64,000 nucleotides of DNA, from contig NZ_JAAZWB010000089.1 in the NCBI RefSeq assembly GCF_012524115.1, forward strand, positions 1 to 64,000. The letters are read 5' to 3'. The notes below the pieces were generated by a model. That model made no database searches. It worked only from the letters and a program-made list of their open reading frames with translations, and was not told the DNA's origin. The position numbers were made by a program, and so were the translations under genes. This document shows, piece by piece, positions 42,515 through 52,009 of this stretch (position 1 is the first letter of the stretch; each line of letters begins with the position of its first letter). The stretch comes from Bacillus sp. RO1. GTDB lineage: Bacteria > Bacillota > Bacilli > Bacillales > Bacillaceae_I.

Positions 42515-43753
42515 ATGTTCTTTATTAACGACCAGTATTATTCAAAGAATGACCTTATCAAACAATTTGAACACTTTGATCAAATGAATGTGCTGCATGA
42601 TTGCAGTAAAAAAAGAATCGCAGTGTGTACAAAAAACGCATTTGAGGGCTTGGCACTTTGTTTATATATGAAAGAAAAAGGCGGCTCCGTTGTACCAATT
42701 CATGCTTCTACCCCAAGAGATGCGGCAATACGCATTGCACACAAAAGCTCTAGTCATATTTTAATGTATGATACGTTTCAAGCTCCTATTTTAATGATAA
42801 ATGACAGGGAAGAAAAGCAGGGTGTACTTGTCCAAATGAGCTCTGGCACAACTGGTGAACCAAAATGTTTGGAACGTCCATGGGAAGACATTGAGGAAGA
42901 GATAAAAAACTATAATGAGAGTTTGCCAGTGGATATAGGGACTGTACCCATCATTGCATGCCCTATCTCCCATTCCTACGGCTTTATCAGTGGGGTGCTT
43001 ACTGCTTTAGAGCGAGATATAGCTCCTATCATTCTTAGTAACCTCAACCCCAAATATGTTTTAAAGAAATTAGTGGAAACGCCAAACCATATTTTATATG
43101 CTTCACCTGCATTTTTACATACGTTAACCAAGCTCTCACCTCAAGATTTTTCCTTTAAATATGTCATGACATCCGGCATGTTGATGTCTGCTGTTTGTCT
43201 AGACGACTTGAAAAGAAGATCCAATCGAGTTTTGCAACAGTATGGGTGTTCAGAAGCCGGGTGCATTGCCATTAATCCTGATGTACAGAGTCCAAGTGAA
43301 ATGGGATTTCCGCTGGGACATTTTAAAGTTATAGCAGGAAAAGGTAAGGACCATCCCCAAGAGGTGATATTGCAAGGGAGTTCAAAATCTATCCATACGA
43401 ATGATATAGGTTATTTTAGCGAAGTAGGGTCTTTATGCCTCCTTGGAAGAATGGATGACATGATTAACGTAGCGGGACTTAACGTGTATCCACAAGAGGT
43501 AGAAGAAATAATTCTGAAGGAACCAAACATCGAAGAAGTGATTGCCTATAAAAAACCAGATGCATTTGCAGGTGAGAGAGTATGTGTTCAATTTGTGGCT
43601 TCATCGTTTGTGGAAGAGTCCCAGTTAAGGGACTGGTGCGTGAGGCAAATGGCCCCACATCAAGTTCCTGTTGAATTTACTCAGGTGGAAAAAATTCCAA
43701 CACTGCCAAATGGAAAGATTAGCAGAAAGCTAGTAGGAGAGATGATGGGATGA
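42515..43753 (+). CDS. asbC: AsbC: 3,4-dihydroxybenzoate-AMP ligase
   Basis: A 412-residue ANL-superfamily adenylating enzyme. P-loop VQMSSGTTGEPKCLER (about 108-123), QQYGCSEAGCIAINP (about 243) and GRMDDMINVAGLNVYPQEVE (about 311-330) are the A3, A5 and A8-type motifs; the A10 lysine lies in LPNGKISRK near the C terminus. It loads 3,4-dihydroxybenzoate onto the carrier AsbD. Starts on the base after the asbB stop; overlaps asbD by four bases. Confidence 0.92.
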   Translation: MFFINDQYYSKNDLIKQFEHFDQMNVLHDCSKKRIAVCTKNAFEGLALCLYMKEKGGSVVPIHASTPRDAAIRIAHKSSSHILMYDTFQAPILMINDREEKQGVLVQMSSGTTGEPKCLERPWEDIEEEIKNYNESLPVDIGTVPIIACPISHSYGFISGVLTALERDIAPIILSNLNPKYVLKKLVETPNHILYASPAFLHTLTKLSPQDFSFKYVMTSGMLMSAVCLDDLKRRSNRVLQQYGCSEAGCIAINPDVQSPSEMGFPLGHFKVIAGKGKDHPQEVILQGSSKSIHTNDIGYFSEVGSLCLLGRMDDMINVAGLNVYPQEVEEIILKEPNIEEVIAYKKPDAFAGERVCVQFVASSFVEESQLRDWCVRQMAPHQVPVEFTQVEKIPTLPNGKISRKLVGEMMG

Positions 43754-44043
43754 AAGAGTGTTTAAGCAGAGAAGAGCTTTATCAAGCTATTTACAATATT
43801 TTGAAGCATAAGCTAACTATACCAACATGGAAATCATTTAAAGAGAGCGCAAGATTAAATGAGGATCTCTATATGGATTCCATTATGATATTACAACTTA
43901 TTTTACATGTAGAGTTAGATCTGGGATTGAGCATTCCAGACGACATGCTTGTGCCCAAAGACTTCCATACCGTTGAATCATTATTGAATTTTTTGGAGGA
44001 ATTGAGTTCCGAGAAGTCCCAAGAAAAGGAGGGGCAAGTATGA
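43750..44043 (+). CDS. asbD: AsbD: aryl carrier protein
   Basis: A 97-residue acyl-carrier-fold protein. The phosphopantetheine Ser is in LYMDSIMILQL (about Ser 44). It carries the 3,4-dihydroxybenzoyl thioester between AsbC and AsbE. ATGA overlap with asbC and with asbE at both ends shows tight translational coupling. Confidence 0.92.
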   Translation: MKECLSREELYQAIYNILKHKLTIPTWKSFKESARLNEDLYMDSIMILQLILHVELDLGLSIPDDMLVPKDFHTVESLLNFLEELSSEKSQEKEGQV

Positions 44044-45011
44044 TAAAAGTTCATTGCTTTGTAAGCTGTGTATGTGAAGTAATTAAAAAAACGGAAGGCT
44101 TGGACCATCGCCCCTTTTACTTTGGTGTATGGGATGCAGATTTTGATGTTACACAGGATGGCACCTTAAGCTACCATTCTGAAAATATCGATCACGACTT
44201 TTTTAAAACGTGGTATGAATTGCTGTATGGTATAAAAATTCATAAATGGTATGACGAGACAAAGTCAAAATTTACTAATATGAAGACTTTGCTCGAATTG
44301 ATGAAAAATAAGCCAAACTACCGCTCCATTATGGTGATGCTCGACCTTTCCATGCTTCCTGAACGTGAAAATAAGTTTCATCAAAGTCCATTCCCACATT
44401 ATGTCATGTTAGAGGAAACAGAGGATCCAGATGAATGGTTTATGTTTGATCCTGATTTTAGGTGGGAAGGTAGATTGTCTAAACAAAAAATAATAGATGC
44501 TATTATGGCTCCTGCAGTAAAGGGCGGGTATTACTTTGATGCGGAGCATATTAATCCGACTAGCCCTGAAACTATAGAGGCTTATTTTCAAACATGTATG
44601 AAATTGAATGAAAATCCCATGTCAGAAGCAATCCGCCAAATAGTAGACTTATTTTCAAAAGGCTCTGAAAAGGATAGAAGAACTGGACTATCGGATGCCC
44701 TTAAGCAAATTCCTGTCTTGGCAATCAGAAAATATGCCTATGAACATGCCTTCGCATTCTTCTGGGAGGCTAACGGTTACACAGAGGAATGGTTTGAAGA
44801 GTGGTGCGATGAAATAGAAAAGCTTGTAAAAGGGTTTACAACCATACATTATCGTGCAATGAAATATGCGATGACTGGTGATGTAAACATGTTAAAAGAT
44901 ATCCATATGAAAATAACCGAACAAGAAAAACTGGAATATTCAATTAAGGGCGGCCTTAAAGATTGTTTTGATGCCTGGATGATTATGAATCAATCCAAAG
45001 TACTAGCATGA
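44040..45011 (+). CDS. asbE: AsbE: petrobactin condensation enzyme
   Basis: A 323-residue protein placed and sized as B. anthracis AsbE, which transfers 3,4-dihydroxybenzoate from AsbD to a spermidine arm. No common domain can be named from sequence alone. Features include the N-terminal VHCFVSCVCEVIKKTEGLDH, WFMFDPDFRWEG (about 139) and an acidic helical C terminus. Identification rests mainly on operon position. Overlaps asbD and asbF by four bases in coding frame. Confidence 0.88.
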   Translation: MIKVHCFVSCVCEVIKKTEGLDHRPFYFGVWDADFDVTQDGTLSYHSENIDHDFFKTWYELLYGIKIHKWYDETKSKFTNMKTLLELMKNKPNYRSIMVMLDLSMLPERENKFHQSPFPHYVMLEETEDPDEWFMFDPDFRWEGRLSKQKIIDAIMAPAVKGGYYFDAEHINPTSPETIEAYFQTCMKLNENPMSEAIRQIVDLFSKGSEKDRRTGLSDALKQIPVLAIRKYAYEHAFAFFWEANGYTEEWFEEWCDEIEKLVKGFTTIHYRAMKYAMTGDVNMLKDIHMKITEQEKLEYSIKGGLKDCFDAWMIMNQSKVLA

Positions 45012-45025
45012 AGGAGGTAATGTAT

Positions 45026-45862
45026 ATGAATTTATCTTTATGTACCATCTCATTTCGACACCATCTCCATTCTATGAAAGAGATAGCAGAATGGGCACAG
45101 TCAAATTATTTTCAAGGTATAGAAATTTGGGGCATTCATGCTAAGAATTTGAAAGATGACCCTTACTATCATAGTGATTGGTTGGCATCGTACAACCTAT
45201 ATACAAGTATGTTAAGCGACTATCTTCCTCTTCACTTGTCAGATAAGGAACTTCTTTGTGCGACAATGGAATTGAGCGAGCTTGGGCACCGTTGGGGAAC
45301 ACATAAATTAAGGACGTTTGCCGGGCAGCGTGCGAGTGCCTCGATGAATACACAAGAGCGTAAATCAATAGTTGAGAAATTAAAAATGATTTGTCAGGAG
45401 CTAGAAAGAGAAAATCAATTTCTCCTTTTAGAAACCCATCCAAATACCCTGACCGACACGGTACCATCTACTTTAAAACTATTGGAGGAAGTGAATCATC
45501 CTGCTTTAAAAATTAACTTTGATGTATTACATATATGGGAATCAGGAGCGGATCCAATAGAAGCTTTATTAAAACTTAAACCATTTATTGAGCACTTTCA
45601 TTTTAAAAATATATCATCTAAAAGCAAACTTGATGTATTTAATCCGCACAATGTATATGCCGCAGCAGGCTCAAGGGAAGGGATGACTCCTCTATTTGAA
45701 GGAATCCTTGATTATGAGGAATTTATAAAAACCGCTTCCTGCATGACAGAAATTGATGCGTCTCTAGAATGGTTTGGTGGCAATGTAAAAGAGGTGCTAG
45801 AGAAAGATGCAAAAAGAATCCTTTATTTAACAAAAGAGGTCAATAGATTGTATGTTAGTTAA
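45026..45862 (+). CDS. asbF: AsbF: 3-dehydroshikimate dehydratase
   Basis: A 278-residue xylose-isomerase-like TIM barrel that makes 3,4-dihydroxybenzoate from 3-dehydroshikimate. MNLSLCTISFRH at the start, LRTFAGQRASA (about 93), LLETHPNTLTDTVPSTL (about 132-148), INFDVLHIWESGADP (about 163) and HFHFKNISS match what I recall of B. anthracis AsbF. The frame opens at 45008 and ATG also occurs at 45020, but AAGGAGG at 45011-45017 places the start at 45026. Confidence 0.93.
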   Translation: MNLSLCTISFRHHLHSMKEIAEWAQSNYFQGIEIWGIHAKNLKDDPYYHSDWLASYNLYTSMLSDYLPLHLSDKELLCATMELSELGHRWGTHKLRTFAGQRASASMNTQERKSIVEKLKMICQELERENQFLLLETHPNTLTDTVPSTLKLLEEVNHPALKINFDVLHIWESGADPIEALLKLKPFIEHFHFKNISSKSKLDVFNPHNVYAAAGSREGMTPLFEGILDYEEFIKTASCMTEIDASLEWFGGNVKEVLEKDAKRILYLTKEVNRLYVS

Positions 45863-45887
45863 ACAATTTATTAACTCTACATTTACA
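45859..45887 (+). promoter_or_regulatory. candidate PhoP box upstream of the alkaline phosphatase gene
   Basis: TTAACT (45871) and TTTACA (45882) are 11 bp apart, with TTAAAC at 45859. PhoP in Bacillus binds TTAACA-like hexamers at 11-bp spacing. The site overlaps the asbF stop and lies 200 bp before phoA, so it is tentative. The rest of 45888-46086 shows nothing definite. Confidence 0.35.
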
Positions 45888-46086
45888 CTTGATACCGTTA
45901 AGTAATGAATTTTAGCACTTATTTCACTTGCGCTATTATAGAAGACTATATTTATTTTCCGACGAATCGTAAATTAGTAGAAAATACCCTTATTTTTGTA
46001 AAATAGCTTTAATAGAATCTTCATTCCTCCTTTACTTTTACTTGTTAACCTGAGCAGGTAGCAAAAATGCTGAGGGAGGAAAAGTC

Positions 46087-47424
46087 ATGTTCAAAAAAGT
46101 CGCAAGTGTTGCAGTCGCAGCAGGATTAGTATTTTCAGGTGTACAAGTAAGTGTGGGAATGGATAAAGCGGAAGCAAAAAAAGAGGCTGTCAACATAGAA
46201 CAAAAACAGGGGAAAGTCAAAAATGTGATTTATATGATTCCAGATGGATACAATGCCGGTTATGCAACAAACTACCGATGGTATAAAGGTGAGGAATCTT
46301 CTTTTGATCCACATGTAAAAGGATTGATCAAAACGCATTCAGCAGACACCGAAGTAACAGATTCTGCAGCAGCAGGTACCGCAATGGCTACTGGAGTAAA
46401 GACCAATAATGGCATGGTTGGCGTGACTCCTGATGGAAAAGAAGTAGATTCCATTTTAGATGCGGCAGAAGCATCCAAGAAATCTACCGGACTAGTAGCA
46501 ACATCCACTATTACACATGCAACTCCTGCAGTATTTGGAGCTAGTGTCGCATCACGTTCGGATGAATCATCCATTGCCCCACAATACTTTGAAAACGGCG
46601 TTGATGTTATTCTTGGAGGGGGCAGAGACTATTTTCTAAGTAAAGAAAATGGAGGAAAGCAGCCTGAGGTCGATTTGATTGAGCAAGCAAAAAAAAATGG
46701 CTATCAATATGCTTCAAATAAAGAAGAGTTAAAAAATGCAGAAGGCGATAAGTTGCTAGGTTTGTTTGCAACTGCAGCCATGTCTCCTGAGATGCACCGT
46801 GACGAGACGGACGAACCTAGCCTGGCTGAAATGACCAACACAGCAATTGATACGTTGAGCAAAAATAAACAAGGGTTCTTTTTAATGGTAGAAGGTTCTC
46901 AAATTGATTGGGCAGGACATGCTCATGACTCGGCATGGGCCATGACTGATTCCGAAGCATTTGACAAAGCTGTGGAAGCGGCTCTAGAATTTGCAGAAAA
47001 AGATGGAAATACATTAGTTGTTGTAGCAGGTGATCATGAAACAGGTGGAATGTCCGTTGGTTCAAACGGTGAATATGACTTGAAAATGGATGTCCTGGAT
47101 AGCGTAACAGCAACAGGTGACAAAATGGCAAGCGAACTTAATAAAGATAAAAGCAATATTAAAGAAGTGGTAAAGAAATATACTTCCTTGGATATAACAG
47201 AAGATGAAATAGAGAGAATCAAAAAGGCAGAAAAGCCTTCCATTGCAATTAATGAAGTAGTAAGTGACCGTGCTCTTATCGGATGGACAACTACGGCACA
47301 TACAGGAACAGACCTACCGGTTTATGCCTATGGACCACAATCAGATAAATTTAGCGGATTATTGGACAACACCGATCTTCCTAAAATAATGGCGGAAGCG
47401 ATGAAAATTAAGTTTAATAGATAA
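46087..47424 (+). CDS. secreted alkaline phosphatase (PhoA/PhoB family)
   Basis: A 445-residue phosphomonoesterase. The Sec signal peptide covers about residues 1-30 (ending near AEA-KK). The metal-binding PDGYN lies near 56, nucleophile Ser about 93 in VTDSAAAGTAMATG, DWAGHAHD (about 277), and GDHETGGMS (about 318). Similar in length and motifs to B. subtilis PhoA and PhoB, which scavenge phosphate from organic esters. RBS GAGGGAGG. Likely Pho-regulated, though the operator is uncertain. Ends in a strong terminator. Confidence 0.93.
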   Translation: MFKKVASVAVAAGLVFSGVQVSVGMDKAEAKKEAVNIEQKQGKVKNVIYMIPDGYNAGYATNYRWYKGEESSFDPHVKGLIKTHSADTEVTDSAAAGTAMATGVKTNNGMVGVTPDGKEVDSILDAAEASKKSTGLVATSTITHATPAVFGASVASRSDESSIAPQYFENGVDVILGGGRDYFLSKENGGKQPEVDLIEQAKKNGYQYASNKEELKNAEGDKLLGLFATAAMSPEMHRDETDEPSLAEMTNTAIDTLSKNKQGFFLMVEGSQIDWAGHAHDSAWAMTDSEAFDKAVEAALEFAEKDGNTLVVVAGDHETGGMSVGSNGEYDLKMDVLDSVTATGDKMASELNKDKSNIKEVVKKYTSLDITEDEIERIKKAEKPSIAINEVVSDRALIGWTTTAHTGTDLPVYAYGPQSDKFSGLLDNTDLPKIMAEAMKIKFNR

Positions 47425-47429
47425 CTTGC

Positions 47430-47463
47430 AAACCCTTTTCTTGTATAAGAAAGGGTTTTTTTT
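47430..47463 (+). terminator. alkaline phosphatase terminator
   Basis: Stem AAACCCTTTTCTT / AAGAAAGGGTTT (one bulge) with eight T. Confidence 0.88.
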
Positions 47464-47539
47464 CTGAAGAAAATTGAGCACGGATAAAAAATCCTGTACA
47501 CTAATAAAACAATCAAAATAGAAAAGGTGCTATTTAATA

Positions 47540-48664
47540 ATGAAAAATATCGTAATTATAGGGGCTGGAATACTCGGGGCCTCTGCCGCCTATCATTTAG
47601 CTAAATCAGGTGAGAATGTAACGGTTATCGACCGTCAAGATAAAGGTCAGGCAACAGATGCCGCAGCAGGAATCATCTGTCCTTGGATATCGCAGCGTCG
47701 TAATAAAGCCTGGTATAACATGGTCAAAAACGGTGCTAGGTATTATCCAGCTATAATTGATCAGCTAGAAAAAGATGGAGAAACAGAAACGGGATATAAC
47801 CGTGTTGGGGCAATTAACTTACATAATGATAAAGAAAAACTTCAGAAGATGGCGGAAAGAGCCATTAAAAGAAGAGATGAAGCTCCTGAAATTGGCGAGG
47901 TGACAATCTTAAGTCCTGAACAAACAAAAGAGCTTTTCCCCGTGTTGTCAGATGAGTTCGGTTCTGTCCATATTACCGGTGGGGCAAAGGTAAATGGCCG
48001 TGCCCTGCGCAATGCGCTCATAAGTGCCGCCAAGAAACATGGAGCAACTTTCCTTGATGGTGATGCAAATCTTGATGTCCAGGGTAATCAAGTTAAAGGA
48101 GTAATCTTGGGTGACGAGAGAGTAGAGGCAGATCTATTTATCGTAACAGGTGGAGCTTGGTCACAGAAAATATTTGAAGAGTTAGGTATGATTTTTGATG
48201 TAGTCCCTCAAAAAGCCCAGATTGTTCACTTGGAAATTGACAATGAACAAACCCAAGATTGGCCTGTTGTTATGCCACCGAATAATCAGTATATCCTTAG
48301 CTTTGAAAACGGCCGGATTGTGGTTGGGGCAACACATGAAGACAATGCAGGTTTTGATACAAGGGTTACTGCAGGTGGCATGAATGAGATCTTAAGTAAG
48401 GCATTGGAAATGGCACCAGGTTTATCAAAGGGGACAATATTGGAAACTAGAGTGGGATTTCGCCCGTTTACACCAGGTTTTCTTCCGGTAATAGGCAAGC
48501 TTCCAAATCATGATAATGTTTTAATTGCCAATGGTCTCGGAGCATCAGGTTTAACAAGCGGACCTTTTTTAGGAGCCGAATTAGCTAGGCTAGCTATGGG
48601 ACAACAAACGGTTCTTGATATCAGTAACTATGATGTAGCAGGAGCCATTAAATCTATTGTTTAA
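47540..48664 (+). CDS. FAD-dependent amino-acid oxidase-type oxidoreductase (YurR-like)
   Basis: A 374-residue DAO-superfamily flavoprotein. FAD motif IVIIGAGILGASAAYHLA spans residues 4-21, the DRQDKGQATDAAAGIICPWI segment follows, and the C-terminal FRPFTPGFLPVIGKLP and NGLGASGLTSGPFLGAELA complete the fold. It deaminates a D- or secondary amine substrate that cannot be named. Resembles B. subtilis YurR, and the GIY-YIG gene that follows resembles YurQ, its neighbour in that genome. Confidence 0.85.
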   Translation: MKNIVIIGAGILGASAAYHLAKSGENVTVIDRQDKGQATDAAAGIICPWISQRRNKAWYNMVKNGARYYPAIIDQLEKDGETETGYNRVGAINLHNDKEKLQKMAERAIKRRDEAPEIGEVTILSPEQTKELFPVLSDEFGSVHITGGAKVNGRALRNALISAAKKHGATFLDGDANLDVQGNQVKGVILGDERVEADLFIVTGGAWSQKIFEELGMIFDVVPQKAQIVHLEIDNEQTQDWPVVMPPNNQYILSFENGRIVVGATHEDNAGFDTRVTAGGMNEILSKALEMAPGLSKGTILETRVGFRPFTPGFLPVIGKLPNHDNVLIANGLGASGLTSGPFLGAELARLAMGQQTVLDISNYDVAGAIKSIV

Positions 48665-48734
48665 AAACAATTATAGCTATTATCGATTCGTTGTGTTACC
48701 ATGTATCTCTACTGAAAAGAGGACGTGAACTACA

Positions 48735-49112
48735 ATGATAAAAATAACTATACCTAATCCTAGTGTCTCCATTACGGAACGCCAGCAGATTCGCACAAAT
48801 GATGAACCAATTATTACACCAATCAATGGCTTTATTGATTTTCATAAAATCCCACGAGATCAAGGCGGGATCTTTATGTTCTTTAATATCAATGAAGATT
48901 TGTTGTTTGTCGGAAAAGCGAGAAAGCTTCGCCAACGAATTAAAAAACACTTTGAGGACAATGTATCCCCAATTAAAAATCACCGCGATGAAGTATATCG
49001 TATAGACGTGTGTATCGTAGAAGACCCTATGGAAAGAGAAATTTATGAAACATACATCGCTAACACACTTCAAGCAAAGTATAATGTTGAAAAAGTTTTC
49101 AACAAACAATAA
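48735..49112 (+). CDS. GIY-YIG domain protein (YurQ-like)
   Basis: A 125-residue single-domain protein. The motif is diverged: GGIFMFFNINEDLLFVGKAR (GIF...FVG for GIY...YIG), followed by RKLRQRIKKHF, and Glu in DPMEREIYETYIANTL. It looks like the N-terminal nuclease domain of UvrC without the rest. Whether it still cuts DNA is unclear. It lies 70 bp after the YurR-like gene; a strong terminator follows. Confidence 0.8.
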   Translation: MIKITIPNPSVSITERQQIRTNDEPIITPINGFIDFHKIPRDQGGIFMFFNINEDLLFVGKARKLRQRIKKHFEDNVSPIKNHRDEVYRIDVCIVEDPMEREIYETYIANTLQAKYNVEKVFNKQ

Positions 49113-49126
49113 TTCAAATTCAAAGG

Positions 49127-49156
49127 CCGTTCTCCCCACTGGAGAACGGTTTTTTA
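49127..49156 (+). terminator. terminator of the GIY-YIG gene
   Basis: Stem CCGTTCTCC / GGAGAACGG, CCACT loop, six T. Confidence 0.88.
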
Positions 49157-49264
49157 TTTCTCCTAAATCTGCTCATTTTCATAATATATTTCTCTTAATA
49201 TGATAGATTAATGGTAAAATAGTCGATATGACAACATTTGGAATAGTTTAAGGGAGGAAAAGGA

Positions 49265-50179
49265 ATGAACAGTAATTTTAATAAACCAAAAGGGTTCGGA
49301 GAAATTCTAGATCAGACGTTTAAAATCAGTAAATACAAATTTAAGGATTTTTTCTTCATTTTATTACTTCTGGTTGGTCCCATTTACCTTCTGCAAGCAA
49401 TTATTGAATTAGCGGCAGGGAAAAGCTTCATTAGACAAGAAGGTGGCGGGGGAGTTTGGTATGAAGAGATGATTAGGAATATTGAAATGACGGAAGAAGC
49501 CTCTTTATCTTCCAATCTTGCAGCTGACCTTGGAATATTATTTGTTTCATTATTGGTATTATTTACATATCCTGTTGCTCAAGCTGCAATCATCTTTGGC
49601 GTTAATCATATTTACCATAATCGAGAGTTTACAGTCAGTAAAATAGTCAAACAAGCATTTGGACGATTTTTTCCATTGATTGGTTCTTCTCTGTTATATG
49701 TACTTATTGCGTTTGGTATCATTTTTGGATTTACGATGGCAGGGATATTTACTTCGGTTCTTGTCTTCTCAATAGATGTGATTGCCGGAATCATTGTATC
49801 GATCCTAATGACTGTTAGTTTATTGCTAATCGGCGCATTTCTTCTTACAAGATGGAGTTTCTTCTTCGGCTCTGTAGTGTTGGATAAGAACGCTCCGGGG
49901 TTAACAAGAAGCTGGCGTTTATCTAAAGGTAGAACATTTAAGTTGATTGGTCTTTACATCATTTTCTTTCTGATAACTGCTTCAATAGGCGTAGCAATAG
50001 AATTATCGTTCTCAGCTTTCCTTGGTAACAGTGTACTTCTTGGGTTAATTGTTAGTTTTACCACTCTTTTTACAACACTCATTATGGCAGTAGGGTACGC
50101 TGTCATGTATCTGGATTTGAAAGTTCGTCATGATGCAGATGATTTGAGAGAGCTCATTGATGATTATCATATTGGATAA
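49265..50179 (+). CDS. multispan membrane protein, first gene of the MoxR/DUF58 operon
   Basis: A 304-residue protein with a short basic N terminus (GFGEILDQTFKISKYKFKDF) and about six to seven membrane helices. It includes RWSFFFGSVVLDKNAPGLTR and a C-terminal charged tail (LDLKVRHDADDLRELIDDYH). Similar proteins are annotated as glycerophosphodiester phosphodiesterase membrane domain or DUF975-like. They often accompany DUF4129 and MoxR genes. Exact role unknown. RBS GGGAGGAAAAGG. Confidence 0.75.
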   Translation: MNSNFNKPKGFGEILDQTFKISKYKFKDFFFILLLLVGPIYLLQAIIELAAGKSFIRQEGGGGVWYEEMIRNIEMTEEASLSSNLAADLGILFVSLLVLFTYPVAQAAIIFGVNHIYHNREFTVSKIVKQAFGRFFPLIGSSLLYVLIAFGIIFGFTMAGIFTSVLVFSIDVIAGIIVSILMTVSLLLIGAFLLTRWSFFFGSVVLDKNAPGLTRSWRLSKGRTFKLIGLYIIFFLITASIGVAIELSFSAFLGNSVLLGLIVSFTTLFTTLIMAVGYAVMYLDLKVRHDADDLRELIDDYHIG

Positions 50180-50215
50180 ACCCCGACTCCTTTGGAAAAG
50201 GACAGGTGATAAATC

Positions 50216-50851
50216 GTGCTTAAAGAACCAAAAGCAAGAGAACAAATACAAGAAATCCTAGATCAACAGGAATATCAAGCATTTTATACTGATTCGAGAA
50301 ATACCTTGCAAATTTGGTGGGATGAATTAAAAGCATGGCTAGCAGATTTGCTATCACGACTTTTCCCTTCCATGGAAAATACAAGCGGAACAGCAGGGAA
50401 TATATTGATTTTGGTCATCATCCTTGTAATTGTAATTTTAACGGTTTGGATCATTGCTTACCTTGCAAGAAGTAAGCGAAATAGTCGTAAAAATGAAACG
50501 AAGCCTTTTCAATCAGGTGAGGAGTTAGAATGGTCTTTTCAACAACATGTGGCGGAGGCAAAGAAATACGAAGACATGGAAGACTATTCACTTGCTACTA
50601 GACATCTATTTCTGGGGTTATTACTAAACTTCCATGATCGGAATTGGCTCGTAGCAAAAATATGGAAAACAAATTGGGAGTATTATGATGAATTAAGAAG
50701 AGAACAGAGAAAACTAGCTGATTTTTTCTTTAATTTTGCCCATTTGTTCGACAGAGGAACTTATGGTAAACAAAAAATTGGAAAAGACGACTATTTATCT
50801 TACCGTGATACCGCATTAAAGTGGATATATGATACAGATCAAGATCTATAA
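50216..50851 (+). CDS. DUF4129 domain protein
   Basis: A 211-residue protein. A soluble N-terminal helix region (with WWDELKAWLADLLSRLFP) precedes one membrane helix (about 61-82) and a cytoplasmic DUF4129-like C-terminal domain (about 95-205: YSLATRHLFLGLL, FDRGTYG, WLVAKIWKTNWEYYDEL). DUF4129 proteins are standard partners of DUF4350, MoxR and DUF58. GTG start after CAGGTGAT. Confidence 0.78.
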   Translation: MLKEPKAREQIQEILDQQEYQAFYTDSRNTLQIWWDELKAWLADLLSRLFPSMENTSGTAGNILILVIILVIVILTVWIIAYLARSKRNSRKNETKPFQSGEELEWSFQQHVAEAKKYEDMEDYSLATRHLFLGLLLNFHDRNWLVAKIWKTNWEYYDELRREQRKLADFFFNFAHLFDRGTYGKQKIGKDDYLSYRDTALKWIYDTDQDL

Positions 50852-50869
50852 AAGGAAGGAGGGTGGGAC

Positions 50870-52009
50870 TTGAACGGAATTACCACAAAGAAAAAAGGAT
50901 GGATATGGCTTGGAATTCTACTCGTTCTTTTTGCAATCTGCTCCTACTTTGTTCTATCTCAAAATCCTGAAGAATTCTCACCATATGACTCAGAATCTCC
51001 TTCACCTACGGGTTTGAAAGCCTTCTACACTTATCTGGAAAACGAAATAGGAATGGTGAATAGATGGGAACAATCCCCGAATTTGTTACCTGATAAAGAA
51101 AGACGACAGGTATTGTTGATGGTTGAACCATACTTTACTCCTGATACAAAAACGATGGAATCTTATATTGATTTCTTGGAAAAAGGGAACACCATCCTTT
51201 TATTTAAAAATAACCCAAAGGGATTTTTTGATATTCGCACGACCTTTGTTGAGTCGATGTTCCCTGAGCAAACCATCGATGATGCGGGCCAAACCAACTT
51301 TGTAGGGGATATTTATTCTCCTGTAAGGATAGAACCAGGAGGAGAAGATGAAATACTTCTTTCCGATCAGCTCGGTGATGTAGCTGTTAAGCGGAAGTAT
51401 GGAGATGGAACACTCATCGTAGCTTTGACGCCTCATTGGCTAACAAACCAAGAAATTTTAAAAAAGGATCATCTCCCGCTTTTACTTAGCCTTATACAAG
51501 AAGAAGGGTTAAATAATGACACAATCATTCTCTTTGATGAGTACAACCACGGAGATATTGGCACATCTTCTATAGATGTCTACCAAGACTGGTTTTTATT
51601 GTTACTCTTCCAGGGAATGCTAGTTGCGATTTTATTTCTTTGGAAGCAAGGTAAGAGATTCGGTCCTATATTACAGCCTCGTGAAGAAACAGTCAGGTAT
51701 AGTGATGAAAGTCTTCGAGCTTTAGCTGCATGGTACTTAAAAGGAAATGCTTATCAGGATTCTCTGAGCAATCAGGCGGAATATGTAAAATATTTGCTAC
51801 AAGAAAGATGGGGTATTCCATATAGCAGGGACTGGAAAGAGTGTGCTGTCTTCCTCCATAAGAAATGGAAAGCAAAAGAAGATGGGAAAATAGATTTATT
51901 TACTTATCAATTAACACAGGTGTTAGCAAAAAAGAAAATCACAAAACAAGAATATCTTGAATGGTCAAAACAATTAGATACCTTAAGGAAAGAGGTGGAA
52001 GAGGGATGA
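50870..52009 (+). CDS. DUF4350 domain protein
   Basis: A 379-residue protein with two membrane helices (about 9-26 and 243-260) flanking an extracytoplasmic DUF4350 domain (about 35-235). The domain has SPTGLKAFYTYLE at its start and LFDEYNHGD before the second helix. A cytoplasmic helical tail follows (about 275-379). Function unknown; part of the conserved MoxR gene set. TTG start at 50870 lies eight bases after GGAAGGAGGG. Overlaps the MoxR start by four bases. Confidence 0.8.
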   Translation: MNGITTKKKGWIWLGILLVLFAICSYFVLSQNPEEFSPYDSESPSPTGLKAFYTYLENEIGMVNRWEQSPNLLPDKERRQVLLMVEPYFTPDTKTMESYIDFLEKGNTILLFKNNPKGFFDIRTTFVESMFPEQTIDDAGQTNFVGDIYSPVRIEPGGEDEILLSDQLGDVAVKRKYGDGTLIVALTPHWLTNQEILKKDHLPLLLSLIQEEGLNNDTIILFDEYNHGDIGTSSIDVYQDWFLLLLFQGMLVAILFLWKQGKRFGPILQPREETVRYSDESLRALAAWYLKGNAYQDSLSNQAEYVKYLLQERWGIPYSRDWKECAVFLHKKWKAKEDGKIDLFTYQLTQVLAKKKITKQEYLEWSKQLDTLRKEVEEG

